NCBI GenBank assembly: GCA_030598625.1
Contig: JAUVPO010000058.1
Location: 1 to 9,396, forward strand
DNA length: 9,396 nucleotides
Origin: Deferribacteres bacterium
Lineage (GTDB): Bacteria; Nitrospirota; Thermodesulfovibrionia; UBA6902
Reading direction: 5' to 3'
The notes beneath the pieces were generated by a model. It saw only the letters and a list, made by a program, of their open reading frames with translations, made no database searches and had not been told where the DNA came from. Both the position numbers and the translations under genes were made by a program. Of this stretch, positions 1 to 6,442 are shown one piece after another (the first letter of the stretch is position 1; the number at the start of each line of letters is the position of its first letter).

Positions 1-76
1 CCCGAACAAGTCGGGACAGGCTCCGCGCGTCGGGAATCCTTCCGTAATAAAGATTCCGGACAAGCCGGAATGACAG
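1..76 (+). repeat. Dispersed palindromic intergenic repeat, cut by window edge
   Basis: This gene-free end holds two hairpins with an identical five-base loop ACAAG: arms CCCGA/TCGGG at 1-5 and 11-15, and arms ATTCCGG/CCGGAAT at 53-59 and 65-71. Between them GTCGGGAATCC (29-39) repeats the same theme. This looks like a tandem or nested copy of a short palindromic repeat family; the same GGAATGACA end occurs again at 6336-6344. The element probably continues to the left of the window. Confidence 0.5.
45..71 (-). terminator. Possible terminator after the Nudix gene
   Basis: Read on the minus strand, a perfect 7-bp stem with a five-base loop (53-71) is followed by CTTTATTA, a weak T-rich tail. 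It lies 38 bases past the Nudix stop codon, a sensible place for an operon to end. The tail is too short for a confident intrinsic terminator, and the hairpin may simply be part of the repeat. Confidence 0.25.
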
Positions 77-108
77 AAAAAGATACTTTATAAACAGGCC
101 TTATTTAA

Positions 109-564
109 TCAGGATTTAATATTGAGCCCCTCTTTGATCATGTCCCTTGCCTTTTTCATGATGTCCCTTTCACTTTTATACGACAACATCCTTAATGCCT
201 CGTCTACTGGAAACCACCCCGCCTCGTCAACTTCATGGTCGTGATCGTCCGTGTTTCCCTCAATGTATTTCATGAGATAAAAATGGACGGTCTTGTGGAT
301 TTTAACCGTCTGATTCTTTAAAGAATACCAGTAAGAAATCCGGCCTATCTTATCAAGGATTTCTCCCGTAAGCCCTGTCTCTTCCCGGACTTCCCTTAAC
401 GCCGCTGAAGGAGGATCTTCGTCTTTGTCTATTATACCCTTGGGCAGGCACCATGCTTTCCTGCCCCTGACAGCCACAATTACAACATCAATACCGTCTT
501 TTTGGATTCGGAATATAACGCCGCCTGAAGAGATGCGTTTTTTTATTTCCGGTGGTCTCGCCAT
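109..564 (-). CDS. Nudix hydrolase, diadenosine polyphosphate hydrolase-like
   Basis: Small cytoplasmic Nudix hydrolase of 151 residues. The Nudix box is perfect: Gly43, Glu49, then REVREETGL at 57-65, fitting GX5EX7REUXEEXGU, with Glu58, Glu61 and Glu62 available as metal ligands. The strand leading in, SSGGVIFR at 12-19, and WCLPKG at 38-43 resemble the bacterial Ap4A/Ap6A hydrolase branch (Thermus Ndx1 type). The substrate is inferred from this resemblance; NDP-sugars or oxidised nucleotides cannot be excluded. The ATG lies eight bases after the rseP stop with only a weak ribosome-binding site (AAGTAAG), suggesting it is the last gene of the same transcript. A link to envelope functions is not obvious; it may be a housekeeping gene carried with the operon. 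Confidence 0.9.
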   Translation of the reverse strand: MARPPEIKKRISSGGVIFRIQKDGIDVVIVAVRGRKAWCLPKGIIDKDEDPPSAALREVREETGLTGEILDKIGRISYWYSLKNQTVKIHKTVHFYLMKYIEGNTDDHDHEVDEAGWFPVDEALRMLSYKSERDIMKKARDMIKEGLNIKS

Positions 565-572
565 ATCTTACT

Positions 573-1682
573 TTAATTGGTAAACAGGTTTTTCTGCGCC
601 CACGGGACAATAATCCTTATTGTGTCATTATAAAAAACAAATGCTATTAAAAGAAGCAGTAAGGCCATGCCAACCCTGTTTAACACAGACAGTATTTTAT
701 CGCTCAAAGGCCTTCTCCTCAATGCTTCAATGGAAAGAAACAGTATGTGTCCTCCATCAAGGACCGGTATTGGAAGGAGATTGAGGACCGCAAGATTAAT
801 GCTTATTATGGCGATAAAATTAAAATAAGCGAATGCCCCTATTGATGCGGCCTTGGCCGCCGCGTCTACGATAAGTATCGGCCCGCCGATCTGTTTGGCT
901 GATAATGAACCGGTAAACAATTTTACTAAAACCTCCAGTGTAAGAACACACCATTCGTATACCGCCTCCACTCCCTTCAAAGGCGCCTCGAATATACCGG
1001 CGCTCTGGATGACCTTTGCATTAAATTTTTTTGAAATGCCGATTCTCCCGATGGTAACTTCCCCACCCTGTTCATCTTCAACCTTTACAGGTTCAGGAAT
1101 GATTTTTACATCAATCAAATCATCGCCCCGTCTGACCTTCAGATCCAGTTCTTTCCCGGGATTCCCTGAAAAAATAGCAGCCATCTCATTCCAGTCATTG
1201 ACCTTTGTTCCGTTAATCGATACAATGGTATCATCCTTTTTCAGGTCGGCCTTCCCGGCGGGGGAACCCTCCTTTACACTCTCAATCTTTGCAGATATGC
1301 TGTCCAGATCAGGTATTGCAACAGGGAAATTCAGACCCAGAAAAACCGTAAAAATAATAAAGGCCAATACAAGGTTAAAGACAGGCCCGGCAATAACTAT
1401 CGCCGTCCTCTTCCACACAGGCTGATAATTAAAGGCCCTCGGTTTCTCTTCCTCTTTAAGCTCTTCCCCGACCTCTTCGCCAAGAGGTTTTACATAGCCT
1501 CCAAGCGGTATGGCCGAGATCAGGTACTCGGTTTCACCGATTTTTTTGCTTATTATTTTCGGCCCGAAGCCGAGAGAAAACTTCAGGACCTTTACCCCTA
1601 CAAGTTTTGCCAGGATAAAATGGCCGAGTTCATGAAAGAAAATCAGCACACCGAACAGGACTACCGCCCATATAATTGTCAT
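573..1682 (-). CDS. rseP: Site-2 intramembrane zinc metalloprotease (RseP/RasP)
   Basis: Inner-membrane protease of the M50 family that cuts transmembrane helices, typically anti-sigma factors or leftover signal peptides. The 369 residues show the zinc motif HELGH at 17-21 in the first membrane segment, GGYVKPLGE at 61-69, a second membrane segment about 92-117, one PDZ domain about 125-197 (GSPAGKADLKKDDTIVSING), the conserved KQIGGPI at 263-269, and the third zinc-ligand motif NLLPIPVLDGGH at 301-312 with Asp309. The final membrane segment is about 336-352. E. coli RseP has about 450 residues and two PDZ domains; this one-PDZ form is common in other phyla, so the shorter length is not a truncation. 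It follows dxr by 37 nt and precedes the Nudix gene by eight. No rseA or sigma-E gene is in view, so its substrate is unknown. Confidence 0.95.
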   Translation of the reverse strand: MTIIWAVVLFGVLIFFHELGHFILAKLVGVKVLKFSLGFGPKIISKKIGETEYLISAIPLGGYVKPLGEEVGEELKEEEKPRAFNYQPVWKRTAIVIAGPVFNLVLAFIIFTVFLGLNFPVAIPDLDSISAKIESVKEGSPAGKADLKKDDTIVSINGTKVNDWNEMAAIFSGNPGKELDLKVRRGDDLIDVKIIPEPVKVEDEQGGEVTIGRIGISKKFNAKVIQSAGIFEAPLKGVEAVYEWCVLTLEVLVKLFTGSLSAKQIGGPILIVDAAAKAASIGAFAYFNFIAIISINLAVLNLLPIPVLDGGHILFLSIEALRRRPLSDKILSVLNRVGMALLLLLIAFVFYNDTIRIIVPWAQKNLFTN

Positions 1683-1691
1683 ATTTTAAAT

Positions 1692-1696
1692 CCTCT
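1692..1696 (-). promoter_or_regulatory. Ribosome-binding site of rseP
   Basis: AGAGG on the minus strand, nine bases before the ATG at 1682-1680. This is one of the two clearest Shine-Dalgarno sequences in the window (the other is that of mlaD), so rseP is probably translated independently of dxr. Confidence 0.65.
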
Positions 1697-1719
1697 TTCG
1701 TTATTAATTTTAATATCTG

Positions 1720-2877
1720 TTAATGTATTCGCACGGCTTCAATTACTTCTTTTGCTTTTTCTTTTGCCCACTCTGAAACATTTATCACTTCCTCAATGGT
1801 CTCTCCGTCTGAAACCTCGTGTTCCGCCATAGTGTCCGACACCACCCGGAAGATGTCCGTAAAAGGAATCCTCTCATCAAGAAACGCCTCCACTGCTGCC
1901 TCATTAGCCGCGTTCAGTACGCAAGGCATTGTCCCGCCCGCCCTGAGCGCATCATACGTTATGGCAAGAGACGGAAACCGCTTTACGTCGGGCTCTTCAA
2001 AGGTAAGCTCCCTGATCTCCGCGAGGTCCAGTGTGGGCAATACTTTCCCTAACCGTTCAGGATATGACAGGGCATAGCTGATAGGCCCCTTCATGTCCGG
2101 CACCGACATCTGGGCGATCACGCTGCCATCAATAAACCTGACCATTGAATGGATTATACTCTGAGGATGCAGGACCACTCCGATCTTCTCAACAGGCACA
2201 TTAAAAAGCCAGTATGCCTCTATCACCTCAAGCCCTTTATTCATCAATGTAGCGGAGTCTATCGTAATTTTTCTGCCCATGTCCCAGTTCGGATGATTTA
2301 AGGCCTCAGCCGGTGTCACATTCTTCAACTCGTCCGGGCCTCTCTTCAGAAAAGGACCGCCCGATGCCGTTAACATGATTTTCTCAACCTCCTCAATGTC
2401 CCTTCCGTCCAGGCATTGAAACACAGCACTGTGTTCGCTGTCTACGGGGATTATACTGACCCCTCTTTCAGATGCCTCGGCCATAATGATCTTCCCCGCC
2501 ATCACCAGCGCTTCTTTTGTTGCAAGGGCTATGTTTTTTCCGGCCTTTATGGCCTCATGCGTCGGAACAAGACCGGCAGATCCCGAAATTGCCGATACAA
2601 CCGTGTCCACACTGTCGAGGGTCGCAACATCAATCATGCCCTTTTGTCCCCCGAGTATTTCAACTGGAAGATTTTTTTTCTTAAGCTCCTCTGCGGCCGC
2701 TTCATCGAATACCGCCGCTACATCGGGCCTGAATTCGATAATCTGCGCCTCAAGCATCTCAATATTGTTCCCGGCAGCAAGAGCTACGACTTTGAATCTG
2801 TCCCGGTGGGCAGATATTACCTCAAGTGTATTTTTACCTATAGAACCGGTAGAACCTAATATCGACAGCTTTTTCAA
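1720..2877 (-). CDS. dxr: 1-deoxy-D-xylulose 5-phosphate reductoisomerase
   Basis: Cytoplasmic NADPH- and metal-dependent enzyme that converts DXP to 2-C-methyl-D-erythritol 4-phosphate, the first committed step of the MEP isoprenoid pathway. Its product ultimately feeds UppS, encoded two genes upstream. The 385 residues match the usual length. Motifs: GSTGSIG at 8-14 (NADPH binding), ALATKEALVMAG at 117-128, metal ligands Asp146 and Glu148 in PVDSEHSAVFQCL, LTASGGPF at 169-176, His195 and Trp198 in the flexible loop NHPNWDMG, and MNKGLE at 212-217 with Asn213, Lys214 and Glu217 (E. coli Asn227, Lys228, Glu231). All catalytic residues are intact. The start is a TTG that shares TTGA with the cdsA stop, so translation is coupled, with GAGG five bases upstream. 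A 37-nt AT-rich gap separates it from rseP. The order uppS-cdsA-dxr-rseP is also that of Bacillus and many delta-type genomes, unlike E. coli, where dxr precedes uppS. Confidence 0.97.
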   Translation of the reverse strand: MKKLSILGSTGSIGKNTLEVISAHRDRFKVVALAAGNNIEMLEAQIIEFRPDVAAVFDEAAAEELKKKNLPVEILGGQKGMIDVATLDSVDTVVSAISGSAGLVPTHEAIKAGKNIALATKEALVMAGKIIMAEASERGVSIIPVDSEHSAVFQCLDGRDIEEVEKIMLTASGGPFLKRGPDELKNVTPAEALNHPNWDMGRKITIDSATLMNKGLEVIEAYWLFNVPVEKIGVVLHPQSIIHSMVRFIDGSVIAQMSVPDMKGPISYALSYPERLGKVLPTLDLAEIRELTFEEPDVKRFPSLAITYDALRAGGTMPCVLNAANEAAVEAFLDERIPFTDIFRVVSDTMAEHEVSDGETIEEVINVSEWAKEKAKEVIEAVRIH

Positions 2878-3692
2878 AGAAACCTCACTATGAGATAGAG
2901 AAACGGTCCGGCAACAAGCATGCCGTCAAGTTTGTCAAGTACGCCTCCATGTCCGGGAATAAAGACGCTTGAATCTTTAACACCCGCATCCCTCTTGAAC
3001 ATGGATTCAATCAAGTCCCCCAGCAGCGCCGTTATTCCCATAACAACACCTATTGCCGCAGCGCCGGCAAATGTAAGGCTGGAAATATTAAAAACTATCT
3101 TTATAATTACAACGCCCGAAACGCCTCCGAGCATACTCCCAATTGCGCCTTCCCATGTCTTATTGGGGCTGACTGAAGGAAAAAGTTTGTTTTTCCCCAT
3201 ATATGTGCCTATATAAAACGCCCCGGCATCCGCCATCCATACCGAGGTATAAAGTAGAAATATATATTCCCTGCCAAGTGGCTCCATCCTCAGAAACCAC
3301 TGAAAAACCAGAAAACCGGCGATATAAAAAAAACCGACTCCGACAGGGCCGATTTCCGACATGCTTCCAGCCGGCGCAGCTCCGGTAAAAAGCCTCAGCA
3401 ACAACAAAATAAAAAACCCTATAAAAAAACCGCTTAAAAGCAATGAGGGATAACAGCATGACAGATATAACAACATGCCCCCGAATATGACCCCCGGGAT
3501 ATAGAGCCTTGCCGGAACTCTGTACATGGCGAAAAATTCCCACATTGCGGTCATACCGATAAGAATAAGCAATGCCAGAAAATATGGAATCGGGGACAAA
3601 TAATAAAGATACGCAATAACAAACGGCAAAACAAGCGCCGCTACAATATGCCTTTTCACTACGGAACTGTTCCTGTTTTGTTTTTTATTCAT
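2874..3692 (-). CDS. cdsA: Phosphatidate cytidylyltransferase (CDP-diacylglycerol synthase)
   Basis: Integral inner-membrane enzyme that makes CDP-diacylglycerol from phosphatidate and CTP, the branch point of phospholipid synthesis. The 272 residues are mostly hydrophobic, with about seven or eight membrane segments. Family blocks are present: MADAGAFYIGTYMGKNKLFP at 153-172, SPNKTWEG at 175-182, and the CdsA signature running from Ser230 through KRDAGVKD to HGGVLDKLD at 248-256. The signature fits except that the usual Arg before the last hydrophobic-Asp pair is Lys254, a conservative change. The frame is open further upstream to 3863, but that would overlap uppS by about 120 bases and the extra residues do not look like CdsA. 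ATG 3692 has no clear ribosome-binding site; GTG at 3659, with AGGAAC (3669-3674) before it and the product VKRHIVAALVLP, is a real alternative. The stop TGA overlaps the dxr start by four bases. Confidence 0.93.
   Translation of the reverse strand: MNKKQNRNSSVVKRHIVAALVLPFVIAYLYYLSPIPYFLALLILIGMTAMWEFFAMYRVPARLYIPGVIFGGMLLYLSCCYPSLLLSGFFIGFFILLLLRLFTGAAPAGSMSEIGPVGVGFFYIAGFLVFQWFLRMEPLGREYIFLLYTSVWMADAGAFYIGTYMGKNKLFPSVSPNKTWEGAIGSMLGGVSGVVIIKIVFNISSLTFAGAAAIGVVMGITALLGDLIESMFKRDAGVKDSSVFIPGHGGVLDKLDGMLVAGPFLYLIVRFL
2883..2886 (-). promoter_or_regulatory. Ribosome-binding site deciding the dxr TTG start
   Basis: GAGG on the minus strand lies five bases before TTG 2877-2875. No ATG or GTG gives a better N-terminus, and the GSTGSIG nucleotide-binding motif begins at residue 8 from this TTG. 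This supports the rare start codon. Confidence 0.6.
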
Positions 3693-3741
3693 AAATAAAT
3701 CTAACGGCTTAAATCCATATTCTCGACTAATCCGGATTCTT

Positions 3742-4437
3742 TCAGTCTCTTGCAGACAGAGCGCCGAATCTCCTCTCCCTGCCATGAAATTCCAGGATGG
3801 CCGCTTTAAATTCATCCCTGTCAAAATCCGGCCAGAGTGTCTCGGTAAAATAAAATTCAGCATATGCGGACTGCCACAGGAGAAAATTACTGAGTCTCAT
3901 CTCCCCGCTTGTGCGGATTATCAAGTCAGGATCCGGTATACCCGCCGTATAAAGGTGATTCGCCACGGTTTTTTCATCAATATCTCCGGCCCGTATGCCT
4001 TTCTTCATAATATTTTTAACGGCATTTACAATCTCCGCCCTTCCCCCGTAACTGAGGGCGCTTACAACTGTGAGTCCCTTATTGTTCCTGGTCAGTTCCT
4101 CAAATTCACTCAATACCTTCCGTACACCTTCGGGAAGTCTCTCAATGCTCCCGATTGCCCTGAAAACAACGCCCTTTTTATGCAGCCTTTGCATTTCTTT
4201 TTTTATATATGTTTTCAGGAAACGCATGAGGGCGTTTATCTCTGCCTTGGGCCTCTGCCAGTTCTCCATTGAAAAAGTGTAAAAGGTGACGGCTTTAAGT
4301 CCCTGATCAATGGCAGCCTCTATTATCTCATCCACCCTCTTAACGCCGTTCCTGTGACCTTCGATCCTGGGGAGTCCCCTCATTTTAGCCCAGCGCCCGT
4401 TGCCGTCCATAATTATTGCCGCGTGTCTGATTTCCAT
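3742..4437 (-). CDS. uppS: Undecaprenyl diphosphate synthase (cis-prenyltransferase)
   Basis: Adds isopentenyl units in cis to farnesyl diphosphate to make the C55 carrier lipid used for peptidoglycan and O-antigen; cytoplasmic, membrane-associated. The 231 residues carry the family motifs: IIMDGNGRWA with catalytic Asp11, GHR at 27-29, FSMENWQRP at 55-63, RTSGEMRLSNFLLWQ at 175-189 (matching E. coli Arg194, Arg200 and Ser202) and AYAEFYFTETLWPDF with Glu194 (E. coli Glu213). Slightly shorter than the E. coli enzyme (253). Two usually conserved positions differ: IGS at 95-97 where IGD is common, and SYGGR at 129-133 where NYGGR is common. The catalytic residues are kept, so the enzyme should be active. 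The ATG follows the lipoprotein stop by six bases with no strong ribosome-binding site, suggesting coupled translation. A 49-nt gap precedes cdsA. Confidence 0.95.
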   Translation of the reverse strand: MEIRHAAIIMDGNGRWAKMRGLPRIEGHRNGVKRVDEIIEAAIDQGLKAVTFYTFSMENWQRPKAEINALMRFLKTYIKKEMQRLHKKGVVFRAIGSIERLPEGVRKVLSEFEELTRNNKGLTVVSALSYGGRAEIVNAVKNIMKKGIRAGDIDEKTVANHLYTAGIPDPDLIIRTSGEMRLSNFLLWQSAYAEFYFTETLWPDFDRDEFKAAILEFHGRERRFGALSARD

Positions 4438-4443
4438 GATCGG

Positions 4444-6240
4444 TTATTGCCTGTTTCCCTCAAAATTATAATAGTAAAGCATGCTATCTTTTGAAAATTC
4501 TCCCGAAGCGATTTTTTTAAAAAAAGAAAACAAACCGCCTTCGGCAATAAGAAATAACCCGTTCCCTTCAACCCGGTAATCCGTTATAGTTCCCGGTACT
4601 TCACTCAGTATTAATTCCTCATTCATCACACTGCCGTCCCACCATAAAGAATAAAATTCCAGCCCCTTTATTCCGAGTCCCGGCATCAACGGCACAACTG
4701 GAAGCCAATTTACTACAACGACCTCCTGCCCGCGCCCTGTTTTTACTGGTATGAGTCTGTCTCTTACAAATAATTTTTCCGCCGTGCCGCCTGACGAATA
4801 AGTTTCTCTTTTAAATAAGACGGGGTTTTTCCCATATGCTTTAGGACTCTTCCATAATAATTGTCCACTGTCATCAAAGAGATTTAAATGGCCTTTTTCA
4901 TCAAACGTCATCAGATGAGTCCGACCATTATTCCGCCAGTCAATAAAACTAAAGTCGTAAATGTTCACGCCGGCGGGAATCTCAAGCGGTCTTTCAGGTT
5001 GATACTGACCGTCTTTCCACTCTCCCCGATAAACAGGCCCATCAAACACTTTATGCGCGGAAGACTTTTGCATAAACAATTCATTACCCGCAACTCTCAG
5101 AAGATAGGGAATATTATCCTTTATTTTCCCGTACCCTTTAGAAGGATCAAATTCAACGACGAATGACCTGATTTTGACGCTCTTTGAATTTATCCCCGCA
5201 GTATTACTATTGACCATGGATGTGACAAATATTTCAGACGTCCCGTTATTATTCAGGTCCAGGGTATCTAAATATAAATGCTTCTCGTTAGACTGGCCTT
5301 TAATCAGCCACATCTCCTGAAGTTCCTCTTTTAAATTATAAATCCTTATATTATAGCCGTCACTTACAATAATCTCTCTTATCCCGTTGTTATCAACATC
5401 ACCCATTGCAATCAACCGTCCGCCCGCGAGGCTATAACTTCCCCATGGCTCTGTATCGGTTGAAGCGTCAAATATAATTTCTTCATCACGGACAAGCGCT
5501 TTTGCGGTTTCACGGTTGACCGGTTCTTCTATTTGTCCGAACAGCTTGGAGTCTTCAGTCCAGTACAATCTCAAATTTAAAAACTCTCTTTCTTCTTTTA
5601 AAAGGGTAGATACTACAAGGACCACCCCGGCGCCGAGTTTTTCGGCCAGCTCGGACAACTTCTCCGGTTTAAGCGTTGGAGTATATGACTCCAGAATTTC
5701 AAAACGTCCCGATCTCTCTATCGAGTTGTAGAAGAGCTCCGAAAGCCCCCAATCGGATTTCCTGCTCTGAAAAAATGCAAGTTTTATCTTTGAAGATGTA
5801 ATCCTTATGATATCAAGGGCCTTGATATCGCCTTTTATTATTGTGAAAAGATATAATCCGTCAAGCGGATTCCCGTCCGTTACTTCAATCCTTCCAACAA
5901 AATCCTCCCTGTAGCCGATCGTTTTGTTTGTTACGGGATGGTAAAAGGGCCCTCCCTCTCTGAAGACGGAATACCGCATTCCTTCCTTAACGTTTACGTC
6001 ATTTTCAAATTTGACCCTTACAACTCCGTTTTCAACATTCGTGACCACTCCGTTTAATGGCTGAAAATAATCCAGCATTAAATCAGTCGCTTTGTTAATC
6101 CCTTCGGGAGGCCCCGGCTGGTGTCCTTTTGTATCAGGATAAACCGCGCTCCCGGAACCGGCGTCCTGGGTGGCCCGCATTCCGCAGCCGGCATTGAAAA
6201 CCAACACAGCTATTATTAAACTCACAAAAAATCTATCCAT
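4444..6240 (-). CDS. Large lipoprotein with FG-GAP/VCBS-like propeller (function unknown)
   Basis: Not a gene with a name I recognise. The 598-residue product starts with a lipoprotein signal (MDRFFVSLIIAVLVFNAGC) whose lipidated cysteine is residue 19. Residues about 57-145 form a beta-rich region (YFQPLNGVVTNVENGVVRVKF, then KEGMRYSVFREG) reminiscent of the FlgT C-terminal domain. Residues about 150-255 (KLAFFQSRKSDWGLSELFYN... GRFEILE... KLGAGVVLVVS) resemble the TolB/CsgG-like fold that builds small alpha/beta periplasmic domains. The rest, about 270-598, looks like a beta-propeller with Ca-loop motifs DVDNNGIREI (281-290), LDLNNNGTSEI (327-337) and IDWRNNGRTH (433-442), the last one degenerate. 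Start choice: the frame also opens at a TTG (6264), but its GGAG is only one base away; the ATG at 6240 has GAGAAAG at reasonable spacing and gives a compact signal peptide. The stop is six bases before uppS. The domain resemblances are inferences by eye. Confidence 0.8.
   Translation of the reverse strand: MDRFFVSLIIAVLVFNAGCGMRATQDAGSGSAVYPDTKGHQPGPPEGINKATDLMLDYFQPLNGVVTNVENGVVRVKFENDVNVKEGMRYSVFREGGPFYHPVTNKTIGYREDFVGRIEVTDGNPLDGLYLFTIIKGDIKALDIIRITSSKIKLAFFQSRKSDWGLSELFYNSIERSGRFEILESYTPTLKPEKLSELAEKLGAGVVLVVSTLLKEEREFLNLRLYWTEDSKLFGQIEEPVNRETAKALVRDEEIIFDASTDTEPWGSYSLAGGRLIAMGDVDNNGIREIIVSDGYNIRIYNLKEELQEMWLIKGQSNEKHLYLDTLDLNNNGTSEIFVTSMVNSNTAGINSKSVKIRSFVVEFDPSKGYGKIKDNIPYLLRVAGNELFMQKSSAHKVFDGPVYRGEWKDGQYQPERPLEIPAGVNIYDFSFIDWRNNGRTHLMTFDEKGHLNLFDDSGQLLWKSPKAYGKNPVLFKRETYSSGGTAEKLFVRDRLIPVKTGRGQEVVVVNWLPVVPLMPGLGIKGLEFYSLWWDGSVMNEELILSEVPGTITDYRVEGNGLFLIAEGGLFSFFKKIASGEFSKDSMLYYYNFEGNRQ
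5809..5829. repeat. Perfect inverted repeat inside the lipoprotein gene
   Basis: GATATCAAGG (5809-5818) and CCTTGATATC (5820-5829) are exact reverse complements around a single G. It lies in coding sequence for DIKALDI, where the repeated Asp-Ile codons build much of the symmetry. The single-base centre makes a hairpin unlikely to form as drawn; a protein-binding site or chance are the alternatives. Confidence 0.5.
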
Positions 6241-6290
6241 ATCTTTCTCGAATAAAACAGACAAACTCCATCAATTTGATATAACTTGAC

Positions 6291-6320
6291 ATTATAACTT
6301 ATTCATTGGCTCTTATCCAA
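6291..6320 (-). promoter_or_regulatory. Candidate sigma70-type promoter for the lipoprotein-uppS operon
   Basis: On the minus strand a perfect -10 box TATAAT (6291-6296) lies 18 bases after TTGGAT (6315-6320), which matches the -35 consensus TTGACA at three of six positions. Transcription would start near 6284, giving a leader of about 44 bases before the lipoprotein ATG at 6240. It falls in the only sizeable gap between genes in the window, where a new transcription unit would be expected. The -35 is weak, so read-through from mlaEFD may also contribute. Confidence 0.5.
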
Positions 6321-6332
6321 TTCACCCTCCAT

Positions 6333-6344
6333 GCGGGAATGACA
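6333..6344 (+). repeat. Remnant of dispersed GGGAATGACA repeat
   Basis: GCGGGAATGACA followed by an A-rich run matches GCCGGAATGACA at 64-75 in 11 of 12 bases, also followed by As. Only one half of the palindrome is left here; the matching arm is absent. Sequences of the type 'GTCATTCCCGC...GCGGGAATGAC' are common intergenic repeats in this kind of genome. It lies just upstream of the candidate promoter. Confidence 0.4.
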
Positions 6345-6442
6345 AAAGAAATAGCAGTTATTAATATCCGGAGCGGCACTTCAAGATTCTTTAACAGGAT
6401 CCCTTCACAGATTAAAAATCCGGGAAAGAATAAAAAGTAAAG

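Noticed and set aside
853..1425. A 190-codon plus-strand reading frame opposite rseP
   Set aside because: It is antisense to a gene with all site-2 protease motifs, its product is low-complexity Ser/Pro-rich with no family features, and it has no ribosome-binding site I can see.
573..1682. RseP as a truncated gene because it is shorter than the E. coli protein
   Set aside because: Both zinc-site motifs and the terminal membrane segments are present; one-PDZ forms are normal in many phyla.
2416..2859. A 147-codon plus-strand reading frame opposite dxr (another overlaps at 2486-2893)
   Set aside because: Shadow of the dxr coding frame; the Dxr motifs on the minus strand are complete and the antisense products look random.
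3160..3543. A 127-codon minus-strand frame within cdsA in another frame
   Set aside because: The cdsA frame has the CdsA signature; this frame gives no recognisable domain.
3729..3738. Palindrome AATCCGGATT between uppS and cdsA as an operator
   Set aside because: Ten bases of self-complementarity with no loop is expected by chance at this window size, and nothing nearby supports it.
3693..3863. N-terminal extension of CdsA by 57 residues
   Set aside because: It would overlap uppS by about 120 bases, and the added sequence is polar and unlike CdsA.
3784..4272. A 162-codon plus-strand frame opposite uppS
   Set aside because: Antisense shadow; the minus-strand UppS carries every catalytic motif.
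6361..6442. Intrinsic terminator after mlaD
   Set aside because: T-rich stretches are present, but I found no GC-rich stem followed by a T run; the best pairing is short and AT-rich.
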